A stretch of 64,000 bases of DNA from Ignelater luminosus (Eukaryota; Arthropoda; Insecta; Coleoptera; Elateridae), in assembly GCA_011009095.1 (NCBI GenBank), contig VTPC01007199.1, forward strand, positions 27,115 through 91,114. Reading direction: 5' to 3'. Below the pieces are notes generated by a model. That model had not been told where the DNA came from, made no database searches, and was given only the letters and a program-made list of their open reading frames with translations. Shown here piece after piece: positions 44,500-57,249 of this stretch (position 1 is the stretch's first letter; each line of letters starts with the position of its first letter). Both the position numbers and the translations under genes were made by a program.

Positions 44500-47369
44500 G
44501 ACAGACTTATTGAGAAAAACAGGCACCAAAAAACGTTTTGAATTTAGAAAGCAAGGAAAGGCTCGAGAAGCAATACTGGCACTAAAACTGCTACTAAACA
44601 AAAACCTGAAAAATACAAAGGCTCCATTTAATAAAAGTTTTGTAGTTACAAAGAAATCTTCATAAATACAAAGAACAAATACAAATTTTTATTTCGTATA
44701 ATACAAACTTGCATATGTTCTGTTTTGTAAAATTTAGAAACGCCTGGTTTGTATCTTAAAAATTTGTTTTTCTCAGAAAATATTTTCAAAAGTCTATTTG
44801 ATACTAAAATACAAATACAAACAATTTAGTATCATCCATCTTAATATGCAAAATTCAATCTTGGTTTTATTTCATGACTAACAACATTCTAGATATTATA
44901 GAAAATAGCTTAAAACATCCTACAAACCCAAATGAAGCTCCTTTATGCTCGCAGCAATTAGAAATTAGCTTGCGTTGGGTACAAAGAAATGGAAGCTCAT
45001 TTCCATGCGATTGACGATATGTATCACAGTATGCAGAATTATAAAAAACGGAATGAGTATAAATCAAAGTTGTTTCAAAACTGTAATTATACATATAACC
45101 CGAACATATTGGTACTATCTCTAATCCGTGATGATGATGATGATTGCTCGTATGCCTTTTGTCTGTAGAGTTGTAGATGAAACATTAATTTAAACTGATG
45201 CACCAACAGAGAAAGAACCTTTGGTGAATAGATACAAAAATTATTTTATAAATATTGTATCAGGTGATTTCTTATATTTCCTACTCCTCACATTATTACT
45301 AGGGCTGAAGATGTAAGGCCCAAAAAAAAATAAAAACGAGAGCTTCTAAAAAAAGGCCACTAGATTTTAAATTTAGATAGACTTTAGGCACATCTACTCA
45401 TATTAGACATTAGCGCTTTACTGATAAATGAATTATAAAAAAAAGGAATAAAATTGAAATGAAATTTAAGAAAGTAAGTATAACAAATAACTCTGCCAAA
45501 TTATAAAGATAAAAATTTCTTCTTAACTTTCAAGTGGCTTTAATATGTAAAATGTCTAATGAGTGCTTTAGCATGATAAACTCAAAATAAAAAGTATAAA
45601 ATAAAAACAAATTAGTACAGAAAAAGGAAAAAGGACTAGATCGCTTTTTATAATTCAAAGGACTAATATTTAAAATAGGCATCTTGCCTACACTCCCAGT
45701 TCTACTTACTACGTCCTAAAATACTTAAAATTAAATCTCTAATGACTTCAAGAGTTTCTGTTCTTAAGCTAAAGTTGTTGCTAGCTTATCTGATATTTCT
45801 GGCATTGCTCCAGCATATTCTAGAAATGTTTGATCAAATTCATGCCTGGGTTATCCGTTGGCTACTGAAAAGTATTAATAACCACTTTCTATAAGAATCC
45901 AATGACCGGTTTTGAGGTTCAGCATTCTCCTGCACTGTGTAAGGTTTTAGAACCTTTGGTATACACTTTTATGCAATCAGAGCATTTACTGGAGTTATCA
46001 GTGGTTCCGTACAGGTGTTTAGATTGCTACCATCTCCCACCATTAGATGATGGCCCTCTGATTAGGAATTATGTACACTTACCTTAATTTCGCCACATTC
46101 TCAAACATCCATCTGAAGTCTTGGGTAATATCGGGGTTCAACAATAAACAGTATATCTTTCCAGTCTTTTTCTTTCCATTTAACATGTTTCCAAGCAAAT
46201 ATCAATTGATTATAATTCAATGATGCCACACAGACGTAACTCAGTGTATGATTTTCTACTGTGTATCCCTTGCTTTAATAGCTTGCGCACAGTTCTTTTG
46301 CTAATTTCAATGTTCCAAACTTCCAGAAAAAAATGCTATGGTTCTAGAACCGTTGATGTTTGGTTATGCAGAACACTTTAAAATATTATAACGTACAAAT
46401 ATAGCTGTAATTGTCTTTTATATTTTACAAGATGGTTTCACAAACTGAGCTTTTTTATGAAACAATGGTTTTTATACTTGTATTTCTTTTTTGTACAATT
46501 TTACAATTACCAAAGAAAAAAATCAATTTTTCGTGAAACTGGACGTGGTACAGTTTGTAGAGTATTTTACAAATTTTGTAATTAAAGACTTGCGCTAACA
46601 ATTTTTTTATGAATATTTTCTACAGTCTACAGACAGAAATTAAGATTACTCGCTTTTACTCACCAGCTACATGCACTTTCAGAAACAATTCTACGATGTG
46701 ATGACTGTAAGAATCTGGGAGTAGTAAAAGCATAGAAGAAAAGAGTAGGCAGATGCAGATGACATGATACAACAGGAAAAGTAATAATGAAATACTAAAG
46801 CGCTAGTTACAATCAAGTACAATATACAAACACAAAGTACGTCGAGTGGTAAGCCACGAAATAATGCAACAGAGTTACATGTTTGTAAAATAAAATAAAA
46901 AGGCAAGTCAAACAAATCTGATGGTCTCTTCACGTCGTGATCAACGACGAAACTATTTATATGAAGTACCTATCCTGTTATAGGCCACTGAGACTTGAAC
47001 ACTCGAGGTTGCTACACAGTGTAAAACATTCTTACGTAGACAGAAATATACAGAAATAGATTGAACAGATGTCGCATCTAAGTGTAATTAATGTTACAGA
47101 AGAGTCAAAACATCTGATATTACTAAATATAATGGACCGGTGAGAACAATAATGGAAAAAAGTATGTTAGACCGACCTGGGATACAGGATAAGAAACAAG
47201 TGGTAGAAGATTCTGTTTGTTATACTTACAGGGAGCTGCCGAAACCGACGCGGGACAAAGAACAAATCTCAGTTACTATGCTCACTGCGCCACTGACTAG
47301 TAATTAGCCAAATCTAGAGGTATTCAAACTTTCCTTATCATACTTACAGAGGACCAACTGCTTTACATA
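44500..47369. other. No gene recognised
   Basis: AT-rich sequence. AATACAAA words cluster at 44655-44825, reminiscent of hAT-derived non-autonomous ends, but no TIR pair was found. A (GAT)n run lies at 45130-45145. Open stretches at 45902-46087 (plus) and 46691-46933 (minus) have no recognisable motif. Confidence 0.4.
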
Positions 47370-48651
47370 CGAGGGTGGTCTGAAAAGTTTCCGACCTAAC
47401 ACATATACAAGACATTTTTTCTGAAATTTTTTTTTATTTTTCAACATAGTCTCCTTGTAACTCTACACACTTCTCCCAGCGATGCTCCCATCTCTGTAAC
47501 CCGTCCAAATAGTACTCGGCATTTTTCTCTGCAAAATAATTCTTCACGAAGGTGATTGCCGCTTCATTTGACAAAAATCTTTGTCCTCCGAGCGCAATTT
47601 TTAGATGAGGGAACAAAAAGAAGTCGCTTGGGGCTAGATCTGGCGAGTAAGGCGGATGGTCAAGCAGTTCAAACCGTAATTCGTGGATTTTCGCCATGGC
47701 AACCGCTGAGGTGTGAGACGGTGGTGCGTTGTCTTGGTGAAACAGGATTTTCTTTTTCTGCAAATGTGGCCGTTTTTCGCAAGTTCTGCCGTCAGCTTGT
47801 CAAGTAATAATGCATAGCATGCTCCTGTAATAGTTTTTCCTTTTTGAAGATAATCGATAAAATAACTCCATGACTATCCCAAAAAACAGTCGCCATCACT
47901 TTCCCAGTCGAAAAAACAGTTTTTGCTTCTTTTGGAGCCGGTTCCCCCTTTGCAGTGCACTGTTTGGACTGTATTTTTGTTTCGGGCGTATAATGGTGTA
48001 TCCAAGTTTCATCTACAGTAATTAATCGGCGCTAAAACTCGCCTAAACTGCGCCAAAAGAGCGTTGGAAATATTCATTCGAACACGTTTTTGGTCTAACG
48101 TGAGCAAACGCGGCACCTAACGCGCGGACAGTTTTCTCATGCCTAAATGTTGATTTAATATGTGACAAACACGTTCTTTTGACATGTTCATAACCTCTGC
48201 TATCTCTCTCACTTTAATTCGGCGGTCGTCTAGCATCATTTGGTGAACTTTGGCGATGTTTTCGTCGGTAGTTGCAGTTTTTGGACGTCCCGAACGTTCA
48301 TCGTTTCCCAAGCTCTTACGGCCACGTTTAAATTCAGCAGCCCAAAATTTCACTGTGGTAAATGATGGTGCAGAGTCCCCATACACAGAATCCAACTCAT
48401 CTTTTATTTGCGAAGGCGTATTGCCTTTCAAAAACAAATATTTAATGACAGCTCGATACTCGATTTTGTCCATTTTCACAACAAAACTCACATCAACTCA
48501 CTCAAACGACTGTTACATAAAAACTGCGCGTCAAAAATGGCTGAAACTTTGGTGAGTAACTGTCAACAGATGAACAACGAAATTTAGTAGCTTTTATTTA
48601 CGAGTGCTGCCATCTTCACGTTGAGGTCGGAAACTTTTCAGACCACCCTCG
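47370..48651 (-). mobile_element. mariner element, copy 2
   Basis: Complete 1282-bp mariner in reverse orientation with the same CGAGGGTGGTCTGAAAAGTT ends as copy 1 and TA on both sides (47368-47369, 48652-48653). Sequence identity to copy 1 is high throughout by eye. The two copies differ by a few indels, which identify their private deletions. Confidence 0.95.
47434..48491 (-). pseudogene. mariner transposase, disrupted
   Basis: Starts at 48491 like copy 1 and reads well to KLSAR (48117). There the Trp codon of the WVPRLL signature, TGG in copy 1, is TAG. Near 48040-48065 it retains NISNALLAQFRR, which copy 1 has deleted, but then loses frame before VDETW. A missing A in an A-run near 47775 shifts the frame again. 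The last open part (47763-47434) carries QDNAP with an inserted Pro, then YSPDLAPSDFFLFPHLK to the C-terminus. The inserted codon makes the last spacing 35 residues instead of 34. The copy can make no active transposase. Confidence 0.9.
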
Positions 48652-51600
48652 TATTTTTATAAATCTTCAGGACCTCGACCAGGTATTGAAGCCGCGACTT
48701 TCGGGTTGATAAGTGAATGCGTAATTATTAGAGCCACCGAGACTTCCTGTATATAATTATAACATAACCTGTAACACTTTAAAATTACAGCTCATTTGAA
48801 GTAATAATTCCTTGTTCAGTCTGTAAACTTAGGAAAATACAGATAGAGAAAGTATGTAGTTGTCCGTGTTTACCACTTTTATCTTAATCTGTAATATGTG
48901 ATGGTGGAGGTGAAGATCACCAATTAAATCATTGTTTACATTTTTACGCTGATATTTCTTAATATTGTCTTCCATCCGAATGTTATGTACTTGTAAAGTG
49001 AGAAAACATTTGCTAAGTATTAGGTATATCTTTTCTGTTGTTTTTTCGTCTTTTTTATTCTCTACAGCAGTCAACCCAGATAATTGAACTTTCCTGTTGT
49101 TGAAAAATTTCTTGGTTTCATAATTTATTTTATTGTGTATGGTTTAAATTTACTGAAATATAAATTGTGAGTTGAGAGAAAAAAGTCTTTAAATTGTTAA
49201 ATTTATCATTAATGCTGAAATGAAATGAAAGGCCTTATATGACTAACAATAAGAGCTAAATAAAATGTTTATTACAATTAAAATTTAGTTTACGTTTTTA
49301 AATAATTACATATTTAACACAGCTCTCTTAAACTGCTTTCATTTACAGTAGGTACACATAAATAAAGATAAATAATAAGTTCGTTAGGAAACCCTTCCCA
49401 AAGTTAGCTATAAAATTTTATTCATTAAATGACGTAAATAGTTTCACAAAAGAACGCACAGTAAATTAACTGCGAACAAAAGTGGAACATTATGAAATTA
49501 AAGCATATTTCAGATTCTAATGTAAATTAGTTAACGATATCCTAACTATCCTCAACGAATTTAGCCGCCGTAATGAAGTATGCGCGTCACGTAGTGCACT
49601 CTGGGCACGAGGGTGCAGGTTACTAATTTCATATCACCTCTGGCTGTTTTAAACTTTGCCCACGTGGGTATCACGTTATCACAAGCAAACTTTCAAAGAC
49701 AAAAGGTTAGGTCAAGTGGTAAACGCTTCTGACATTTCTGACTGTTAATGTTCGAGTTCCCCTCTTCTCATCAACCTCAGAACTCGGAGAAAGGACTCGC
49801 TCAGGTTTCTGTCTCTTCCATCATCGCCTTTTAAATCAATCAAAGCCGTTCTTAGAGCTGCTTTTTAAGTTCACTCGGGCGTTTTTAAAAAGCGATACAA
49901 ATCATATTTCTATTGGTTGATATCGTCTTTCGAGCGAGTGTAGGGCATTGAAGGATTATTGTCTGATTTAGATTTGTAAAAGTTGAGAAAATGTAGGTCA
50001 CATTACGATCTTCAAAGAAAAATAGTAATAATAATAATAATAAAAAACTTCTCTATGTCACCCGAAACTAAAAGAAAACAATGAGGATCAAGTTTGCTAT
50101 ATTATGAAATAGGACAGCAGACAGAATGACTCTTCAGAAAAGTTCTATTGAGATGACAAACTAGACCGCTTTTCTATTTTCTTCCTTTTATTACTATTTT
50201 ATAAATGATATTGTAAGTGTGCAGATGTCATCAGAAATCTCAACGTGATATAAAGAGTCAATTTATTGTAATACACATACAACGACGTAAATAAATGAGC
50301 TTCAGCCTTACACGAGAAAGGAAATGGATGAAAAAAAGGTGACGCACTGAAAATTACAGGCGTATCACACATTATTGCGTTCTACTAAAAAATAATTTTC
50401 TGTACGCTATATATTGCTGTTTAAATGTATGGAAGCAGCTGCAAGCTTTCCATCAGAATCGTTTTTTTTTTAAATTTGCCAAAAAGATTGAATTTTCTAA
50501 AACGAGTGTTTACTGAAAGCGAGGAAATACAAAATAAGGTATAATAAAAAGCTAATGGTTGTTAACACTGTACATAAAGTGAAATTCCTTTTAATATACC
50601 CAGATATAGAAATTCATGCTATAAATGAACTTGGTAGATGTTATACTCAATAATTGCACCTGTGAGAGAACTAAGGCAATAAATTACAGTAATCTTTCCA
50701 AGTTTATTAGGAGGTATCTTAATCTCCGAGATTTTGTTGTTTACTGTTTTTCCCCTTTGTTCGTTTCTTTAACCGGTAGTTATTACGTCTTTGTTAAACT
50801 ATAATTTTCTTATTCCTTAGGAATAATATACGTTTGTTGTACTAGTTTTTATTATTCAATTTAATGAATAGGTGTATGCAACAGTTTATTATATTTAACT
50901 GTAGCATGATCGTCTACCTTATTTTAAATGATTTAGTTTTGTGTTTTCTCAATACTTCTACTCGAATAAACCTTATAATACTTAAAGCCCTCGCTCAGAA
51001 AGTTTATAATTATAGACGTTGGTTGTAGCATCTTGTTTAGAGTTGCGATATAAACGTAAAGAAAAAAGAAAATTACCCATAACTGTTTGAGGAAAGGAGG
51101 TCTCTGGTAGACGTAGTCAATTTGTCTTCCATATGTGAACCCCAAGCCTTACTTAGTAATTGATACTATCACTTTACACGAAGCCAATTATCTATAAACG
51201 TCAGCAAATTTTGCATTATTAGCAAGAGAAAGAAATAGAAGCTTTTTATTTATACTACTGCGTTATATCTAGGTGTTAATTATGGCTTTTACGGTTAGTT
51301 TAAGGATACAACTGAAAAGATGAAAATCATTTTTTTGATAATTGAAGCTGCCCCCTTCAAACTAAAACAAAAGATGGTAATTCTCAAACGATATCTGATA
51401 CCTAAATTAATATTTACAGTCTCAACTACTAAATATTGGTAGAAAAACTCTAGTATACATGTTAAGTTGATACACAAATTCATCAAAAAGGTTTTTAATA
51501 CATGTTACTGCTACAGAGTATTGGGCATTATAAGCATTGTAAAACAGATTTTTTCTATTCTGCCCAAACATCTTAACAATCTGACATCTCTTTCTACGCA

Positions 51601-52519
51601 TCATCTTCTAAACTTGGCCTTTTCGTACCAATAGGGTCGCATCTTTCTTTCAAAGTAGGAAAATCCTTTACTGTAGAATCAGCATCGCATAGCAAAAATA
51701 AGAAGGCAATGTTCTTCCCGGCAGTGAAAACCATTGTTGAGCTGGCTGAGAGAAGAGAAAATCCCTATTTTTCCTACGCATGGCCCTGAATAAAAAAGCA
51801 CGATTATATTGTTGCATTACCAAAGCGGGACAGGAGATGGTCTTTTTCTTTTTGCGGGTACTCAGCCCGGACCATCCAGACGTGGACAAGGAATGAATAA
51901 AGGTTAAGAACCATCTAGTTGAGATTGAAAGCTATTCAAAAGAAAGCTGCAATGTATTAATAGAGGGAAGGTGAGTTATTTTAACTTTCTCCGGAGAATT
52001 TGTTTTGAAGATTCCAAATTCCAAGTTTTCAGAACAAGGGTGCATCTTGCATATTTGTTTGGATAACAAGCAACAATAAACGAGCTTATCTGGTAGTAGC
52101 ACATACGTATGTTAAGTAATAGACCAGAACTTTTACTTGGCAAGGTGGAACTATAAAATTCTCTATTTGCTAAGGCGGACTATTTCACGTTAAAACTAAA
52201 AGTACTTATGATATTTGAGGTAAATACTAATCTAAAACTTCTATCAGCGCGTTGAGTTCGATGTGTCTTTCAAATTGCTTGACATAATACTGATGCTGTT
52301 CAAAGGCAAGAACAACGCTAGGCAGTCCTTTATGTTAAAATTTTTAAAATGAAAAGTTACTAAAATGATGTTTCGGTGGTGAGAGACTGTGATGCAGTGG
52401 AAACAGGCCTATACAATTTAAGTACTTGAGGCTAACCTGTGTTCAAAATACAAATTTAAGCCTGGCCAAAACGTTTTATAAAAATTCATTATGGTTTTCG
52501 AGCACGGCTGACTGTTAGG
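48652..52519. other. No gene recognised
   Basis: AT-rich sequence. A (TAA)n run lies at 50026-50043. The 10-bp perfect palindrome CCCACGTGGG, an E-box core, is at 49659-49668. A tRNA-like segment at 49.7 kb is listed separately. Open minus-strand stretches at 51422-51604 and 51668-51889 have no readable motif. Confidence 0.4.
49707..49760 (+). ncRNA. tRNA-like Pol III promoter, possible SINE head
   Basis: TTAGGTCAAGTGG at 49707-49719 resembles an A box with one mismatch, and GTTCGAGTTCC at 49750-49760 is a perfect B box at tRNA spacing. D-arm pairing is poor and no acceptor stem is evident, so this is not a working tRNA. It may be the 5' part of a tRNA-derived SINE. Confidence 0.35.
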
Positions 52520-52975
52520 ACTACAAAGTCTTCCGGTCAGATTTAACTTTTTGAGTTAGTCAGGCCTTAAGAACCAATTTAGCTTTTCATGTTTATAAAT
52601 CTTTTCGGACTTTCTAGATTGGTCAGTTTCAAACCTATATAATTTTCCTGGATAGTATTTTTTTTGAATAAATTCCAACTACGCTGCGGTGCTCAGATTT
52701 GTCTTCTAATAACTTTGAAAAGCTGGTACGCCAGAATTCGGCATTAGTGAATAAGTTGATTTGCACAATACTAGTTAATAGGTTAAGGTTTTTTTAGATT
52801 TTTCACGTCTTCTGAGTCAAACTTGCCTGGTTTTTCGAATAGTTTGTACTGTCGACTTGTTCGAGTTGTTCAAACCGGTCTAGCTTTTGGATCTTTGAAA
52901 AAGATTAGGTGTTTAAAGCTAGTTAGACGTTTTAAATCAATCTGACTTTTTGGACTTCACAAAACTGCCGAGGGG
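52520..52975. repeat. Degenerate interspersed short repeat
   Basis: Related words recur in one direction: CCGGTCAGATTTAACTTTTT, AACCAATTTAGCTTTTC, AAACTTGCCTGGTTTTTCG, AAACCGGTCTAGCTTTTGG and AATCAATCTGACTTTTTGG. They suggest a diverged array of a unit of roughly 35 bp, with unrelated sequence in the middle. Another AAACTGGCCAAATTGG word is at 53138. Confidence 0.45.
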
Positions 52976-55900
52976 TTTATGTCACACTATGTCCCATTTT
53001 ATTTTAGTCAAATCAGGTGTTAAAATATCGACTTGTAAAAAATCCTAAAGGAAGTTTCTGAATAGACGGATGCAAACTAGTATTTAGGCGTCAATGGTAT
53101 GTGGAAATGATTAATAATTATTTGCACTTTTTAGTCCAAACTGGCCAAATTGGTTCATATATACAACAAAATACAATTTTACAGCTTGATGATCAGAACT
53201 ACATAAATTATTTTGATCAGATATTTACTCTAAAGTTTTTTTGCTGATAAATTTGTCTTTGTAAAAGCCAATTCAGACCCTAGGTGACTCCCGTGCCCAT
53301 GTATGTTCTATGTTCACTTTTACAACTTTTGGATAAGTTTAATTAAAGCGCACAACTGTTGTTTGCCACTTTCAAAATTGTATCCATAGTTATAATCCCC
53401 TAGTTAGACTTGTTCAACGACAGTAAAAGTGGGCCTCATTTGATAAGAACAAAGAAAGAAAAGAATCAATAAGTATAAAATCATTTCAATTTTGAAACAT
53501 CTTAAATTCAAAAGTTGATTCTATTAGAACTGTAAAATAATTGTTATTAAAATCACAAAGTCTGGCTCTTTTATTATTATATATAACTCTAGACTTTTGC
53601 GTTTCTTCAAGAACGATTGACTTATCAAACAAAATCCTCTTCAATTGCTGGTTGAAAAAGAGGGAAAACTACATAAAAAGTTGACTGTTTTGAATTTAGT
53701 TCTTAAACTAATCAAAAGAGATACTATCGCGGGTAATTGTATGAAATATCATAAACATTTCTAAACAAATTCGTGAATTGCGATGTAATTTATTGATTAT
53801 TAGAATGACAGATATCCAGAAGAAACAAAATTTATTCCTAACAAAAACATCGAATGTGGTTAGGACAAGAAACTCAATTGGAATGTGCATTAACAAAAGA
53901 AGAAGATGCTTTTCAAACAAATATTCAACAATTATCCTCTTCTGCTATACTTTTAAGTATTGTTCTTTAGGACGTCCTTCTATAAAATCAAATTGTCCCA
54001 AGGGGAGGAAAGCTGCATTACTGTAGTAAAGAACAATCACAAAACATAACTACTAGTATGTGGTCAGTGTTGCTGCTCAAAAGGATCATAAATCTCACCT
54101 AGCAGTTGCTAGGTCTACAACATAAGCTAGAAAAAAAGTACTAATTAAAGATGCTTAGTCGAAAGTCAGTCTAGTTACTGTTGAAGAAGCATTTTCTATT
54201 GGAAAGTGACTTTAGTAAGCAGTAGTTCTATGAATATCAGGTTTTCTGACAAAGAGAGAACTACATTACAGATCTAATCATGGCTTGCAGGTTTCACAAA
54301 TACCTCTCTAGAATTTCTTAAATCATTCCGCTAGACGTCTAATAACACTTTATAATGAAGCAGTATTGCAATACTATAATTAGAAAGAAGACATGTCTGT
54401 TATACCGAGATAATCTGCAGCTATGGTTTTGATGGAAGTAGTAAACAGTTTACTGTAAACAAGAATTTTTATCACATTTACACAATTGATTTGCCACCAT
54501 AATCATTGCTTTGAGATTTCTCAGTATGAACCTTATCAAATAATAGAACTTCGCAGTCACTCAAATCTTGTCGGCCACTAAAGGTCAATTTCGTCAAGGA
54601 AATCAAACACAATCTAGTCAGTCTTATCTATCAAATTCAAAATATCTCATATTTCAGTGCGTCAACATTTGTTCTGAAGCCTGGATCTTTTAAATTTGCT
54701 ATTAATCCTCTTCATTCCTAGATAAGGTTTTCTGAATGCATTTTACATTTTTCCTACAAGCTAGAGATTAGATATTGGCACGTGTGAGTTACTGTTTAAA
54801 AAGATTTACTTTCTAAGTGAACAGTTGGAGTTCAAAGGTTTTCTGAACGTATGGATCTTTAAGTCGATAGACCAAGAAGTTATATGGTTTAGGTACTTCT
54901 ATTGATGGTAATACTTTGAGAGGTGCTTTTAAAGGATCAAAACTCCTTTTAGAATTAATGGATATTGATAAAATGTTCATTTCAGAAATAATTTAATTTT
55001 ACTTTCATGCCAGTATCCTCAAAACTAGATTTATTAGGGTACTATTGCATTAAGCTGCTAAGATTTGTATGTCCAAATATTCTTACATAGGAAACAAAGG
55101 TTACGTAACGCAATTTTATTTGTTGCATATCAAGAAATAAATTTAATAAACAAAGAATGCAAGACTGCACGCAATATCTTGCTTTTAAGAGAGCTCTAAA
55201 TACATCAGATCGTCTTATATCAAGTCTGAGTCTAAGTCTAAAAAATAAATAAAAAAAATTAAAAATCCTTGACAGCACAGGTTCCATATTTTTTGGAAGA
55301 ACCGCCACTGATTTAATAACTGAAAAGCTAAGAAGAAAAGATTGTTTATTTCATTTAAATATGTTTTCAATTCTTTTTTTTGATTAATTGTTGCGATTTA
55401 ATTATTCCATAAAAATAATTATATAATTCATGTGCGTTAAAAGATTTTTAAGAGTAACAGCTAAATGGTTACGATTCTGAAAAAGTTCACACCAAATGGA
55501 AAAAGAATTAATTTTGGTTTTTTTAGAAAAGGCTTCTTCAGCCAATACTTTCTGCATGTCCGAATGCCGAAAACAATCTACTTCGATCTATCAACACAGA
55601 TTCTTTTGGGCGTCGTTTGAAATGTCTAAAATTGAAAACCGTCTGAATTCTGGAAAGTATCAAAGGTTTGGATAAGGTATTAACACATTGTAAAAGCCTC
55701 TGTTTAGATGAGATGTTTGGTATCAAAAAAGTAATTTTTCAGTCAAATCTTGGAAACAAAAATTGAAATATTAGAGTTTGGCGGTTCTTATGCAATCTAG
55801 GCATATTTGAGGTTTAGTTTGATTATTGGTTTTTGTTGTCTCAGAAATTATCTGAAAAATTATTCTATCTCAGACTACTAATTCTCAAGATTAAAAGACA

Positions 55901-56040
55901 ACGTGTCTTGGTTTTGAAGGTTTTTGATGAAAACTTTCATTTTATTATAATTCCTAATTCTCTGGCATTACATTTCAAAAGATCCCGATTTATCTTGGAA
56001 TAAAAAGAAACTAGCAAAAATGGGTGTTTGTGTATGGATT
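52976..56040. other. No gene recognised
   Basis: AT-rich sequence. Open stretches of 60-88 codons (for example 53778-54026 plus, 55042-55308 minus) contain no motif I can place. Confidence 0.4.
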
Positions 56041-56090
56041 GATTATTATTATTAACATAATCATTAGTACTATTATTATTATTATTAAGG
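56041..56090. repeat. (ATT)n microsatellite
   Basis: Imperfect GATTATTATTATTAAC and TATTATTATTATTATTAAGG runs. A solitary CACCCTGTATA (56208-56218), the inverse of a Tc1-like CAGGGTG terminus, follows about 120 bp downstream without a partner. Confidence 0.8.
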
Positions 56091-56269
56091 AATTCTCAAA
56101 TTTTGATCCTGTTTTGCAAAGTAACCATACTGGTGCCGATAGCAGTAAACAACTCAATATAAAATTTTTGTTATTTCATGCGACCCTTTTAGCGGTCACT
56201 ATATATGCAACACCCTGTATAAGAACCATAGTTAAGAGTAATCTCTTCTTTTTTTCATGCGAATAAGCC

Positions 56270-57240
56270 CACTTAGGAAGCGTTGGTTGACTTTTCTTTG
56301 TGTCCATATTTTTTTTATTCCCAAGCTGTGAGTTTCTTTTTCTCTCTTCCGTTCAAGTCGGGACCGTCTTCTTTTCCAGCCTCCCCTCTTAGTCAACTAG
56401 CCATTGGTGAACTTTGAATCTAAAGATTTCCCTGTTTTGGATATCTTCTTGCGTGATTACTACTAGTTTCATGGTCTCAGTGTTTGCTTGACTGTGGTTT
56501 TCATAGAATTCAACTATTTTTTTGGTGAATCTGTCTGGTTTCATTCTCTTGATGCGTCCGTAGAAGTGTAATCTGCGTTTTCTTAGGTCACTGTGGATCT
56601 CCGTCTATTGTTTGATCTCCTGGTTGTTTCTTAGCTTGAACTGCCCATCTGAGAATTTTGGTCCCAGAATTTTGCGTATAATTATTCGTTCTCTTTTCTC
56701 GATGTTTTCAATATCTGCTTTTGTGTTCAAAATTAGAGTTTCTGAAGCATAGATAATTCTGGTTTAACGGCAGTGTTGTAATGCGTTAATTTTGTGTGTT
56801 TGGAGATGCATTTCTTGTTATAGATATTTTAGGTGAGCCGATAGCCTGTTTCCATTTTTTGGCATCTTATTTTTTAGCTTTTTTTCAATTCCATTTTCTT
56901 GAATTGTTTTACTCTGATATTTAAACCGTTGTACTCGTTTAATCTTGTCATATTTTGTTTCTATATACTTTGAGGCGTTTTTGTTACAGGTCATGTATTA
57001 TTCTGTTTTTTCAAATGAGATTTCCAGACCAGATTTTTATGCCGTTTTGTTTAGAAGTTCAAGCTGTTTTCGAGCTGTTATGATGTCACGGGTTAAAATT
57101 GCTAGCAAGACAGTCTACCTTTAATTTGTCTTTCCTTCTGCCTAATGTGGTCAGCTGATTAACTTTAAGCATGGATTTCTGCTTGCGTCACTCTTGTATT
57201 ACTTTCTTTATAATATAAAAGGTTCTGACACCTTTTGCCC
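56270..57240 (-). pseudogene. LINE reverse transcriptase, C-terminal part
   Basis: Minus-strand C-terminal part of a non-LTR reverse transcriptase, of a clade different from the Jockey-like copy at 38 kb. In order it reads TVLLAILTRDIITARKQLEL (after the usual YADD, here lost), SGLEISFEKTE, KYDKIKRVQRFKYQ, YASETLILNTKADIENIEKR (usual YGSETW), ERIIIRKILGPKFSDG, KRRLHFYGRIKRMKPDRFTK and RFKVHQWLVD near 56400. Stops and frameshifts separate several pieces. The layout resembles insect LINEs of the 'YGSETW...RKILGP...GHIxRM' type. The 5' side runs into the repeat at 57.25 kb. Confidence 0.75.
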
Positions 57241-57249
57241 CTTCTTGTA

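Noticed and set aside
45902..46087. 61-codon plus-strand open frame
   Set aside because: No domain recognised. The region reads more like a repeat with a possible minus-strand splice donor near 46084, which I could not support.
47556..47807. Plus-strand open frame of 83 codons
   Set aside because: Antisense shadow of the mariner transposase; the same holds for 29631-29903, 48250-48555 and 28933-29133.
53708..55726. Several open frames of 60-88 codons
   Set aside because: No motif, no codon-use signal visible by eye, and they are expected by chance in DNA of this length.
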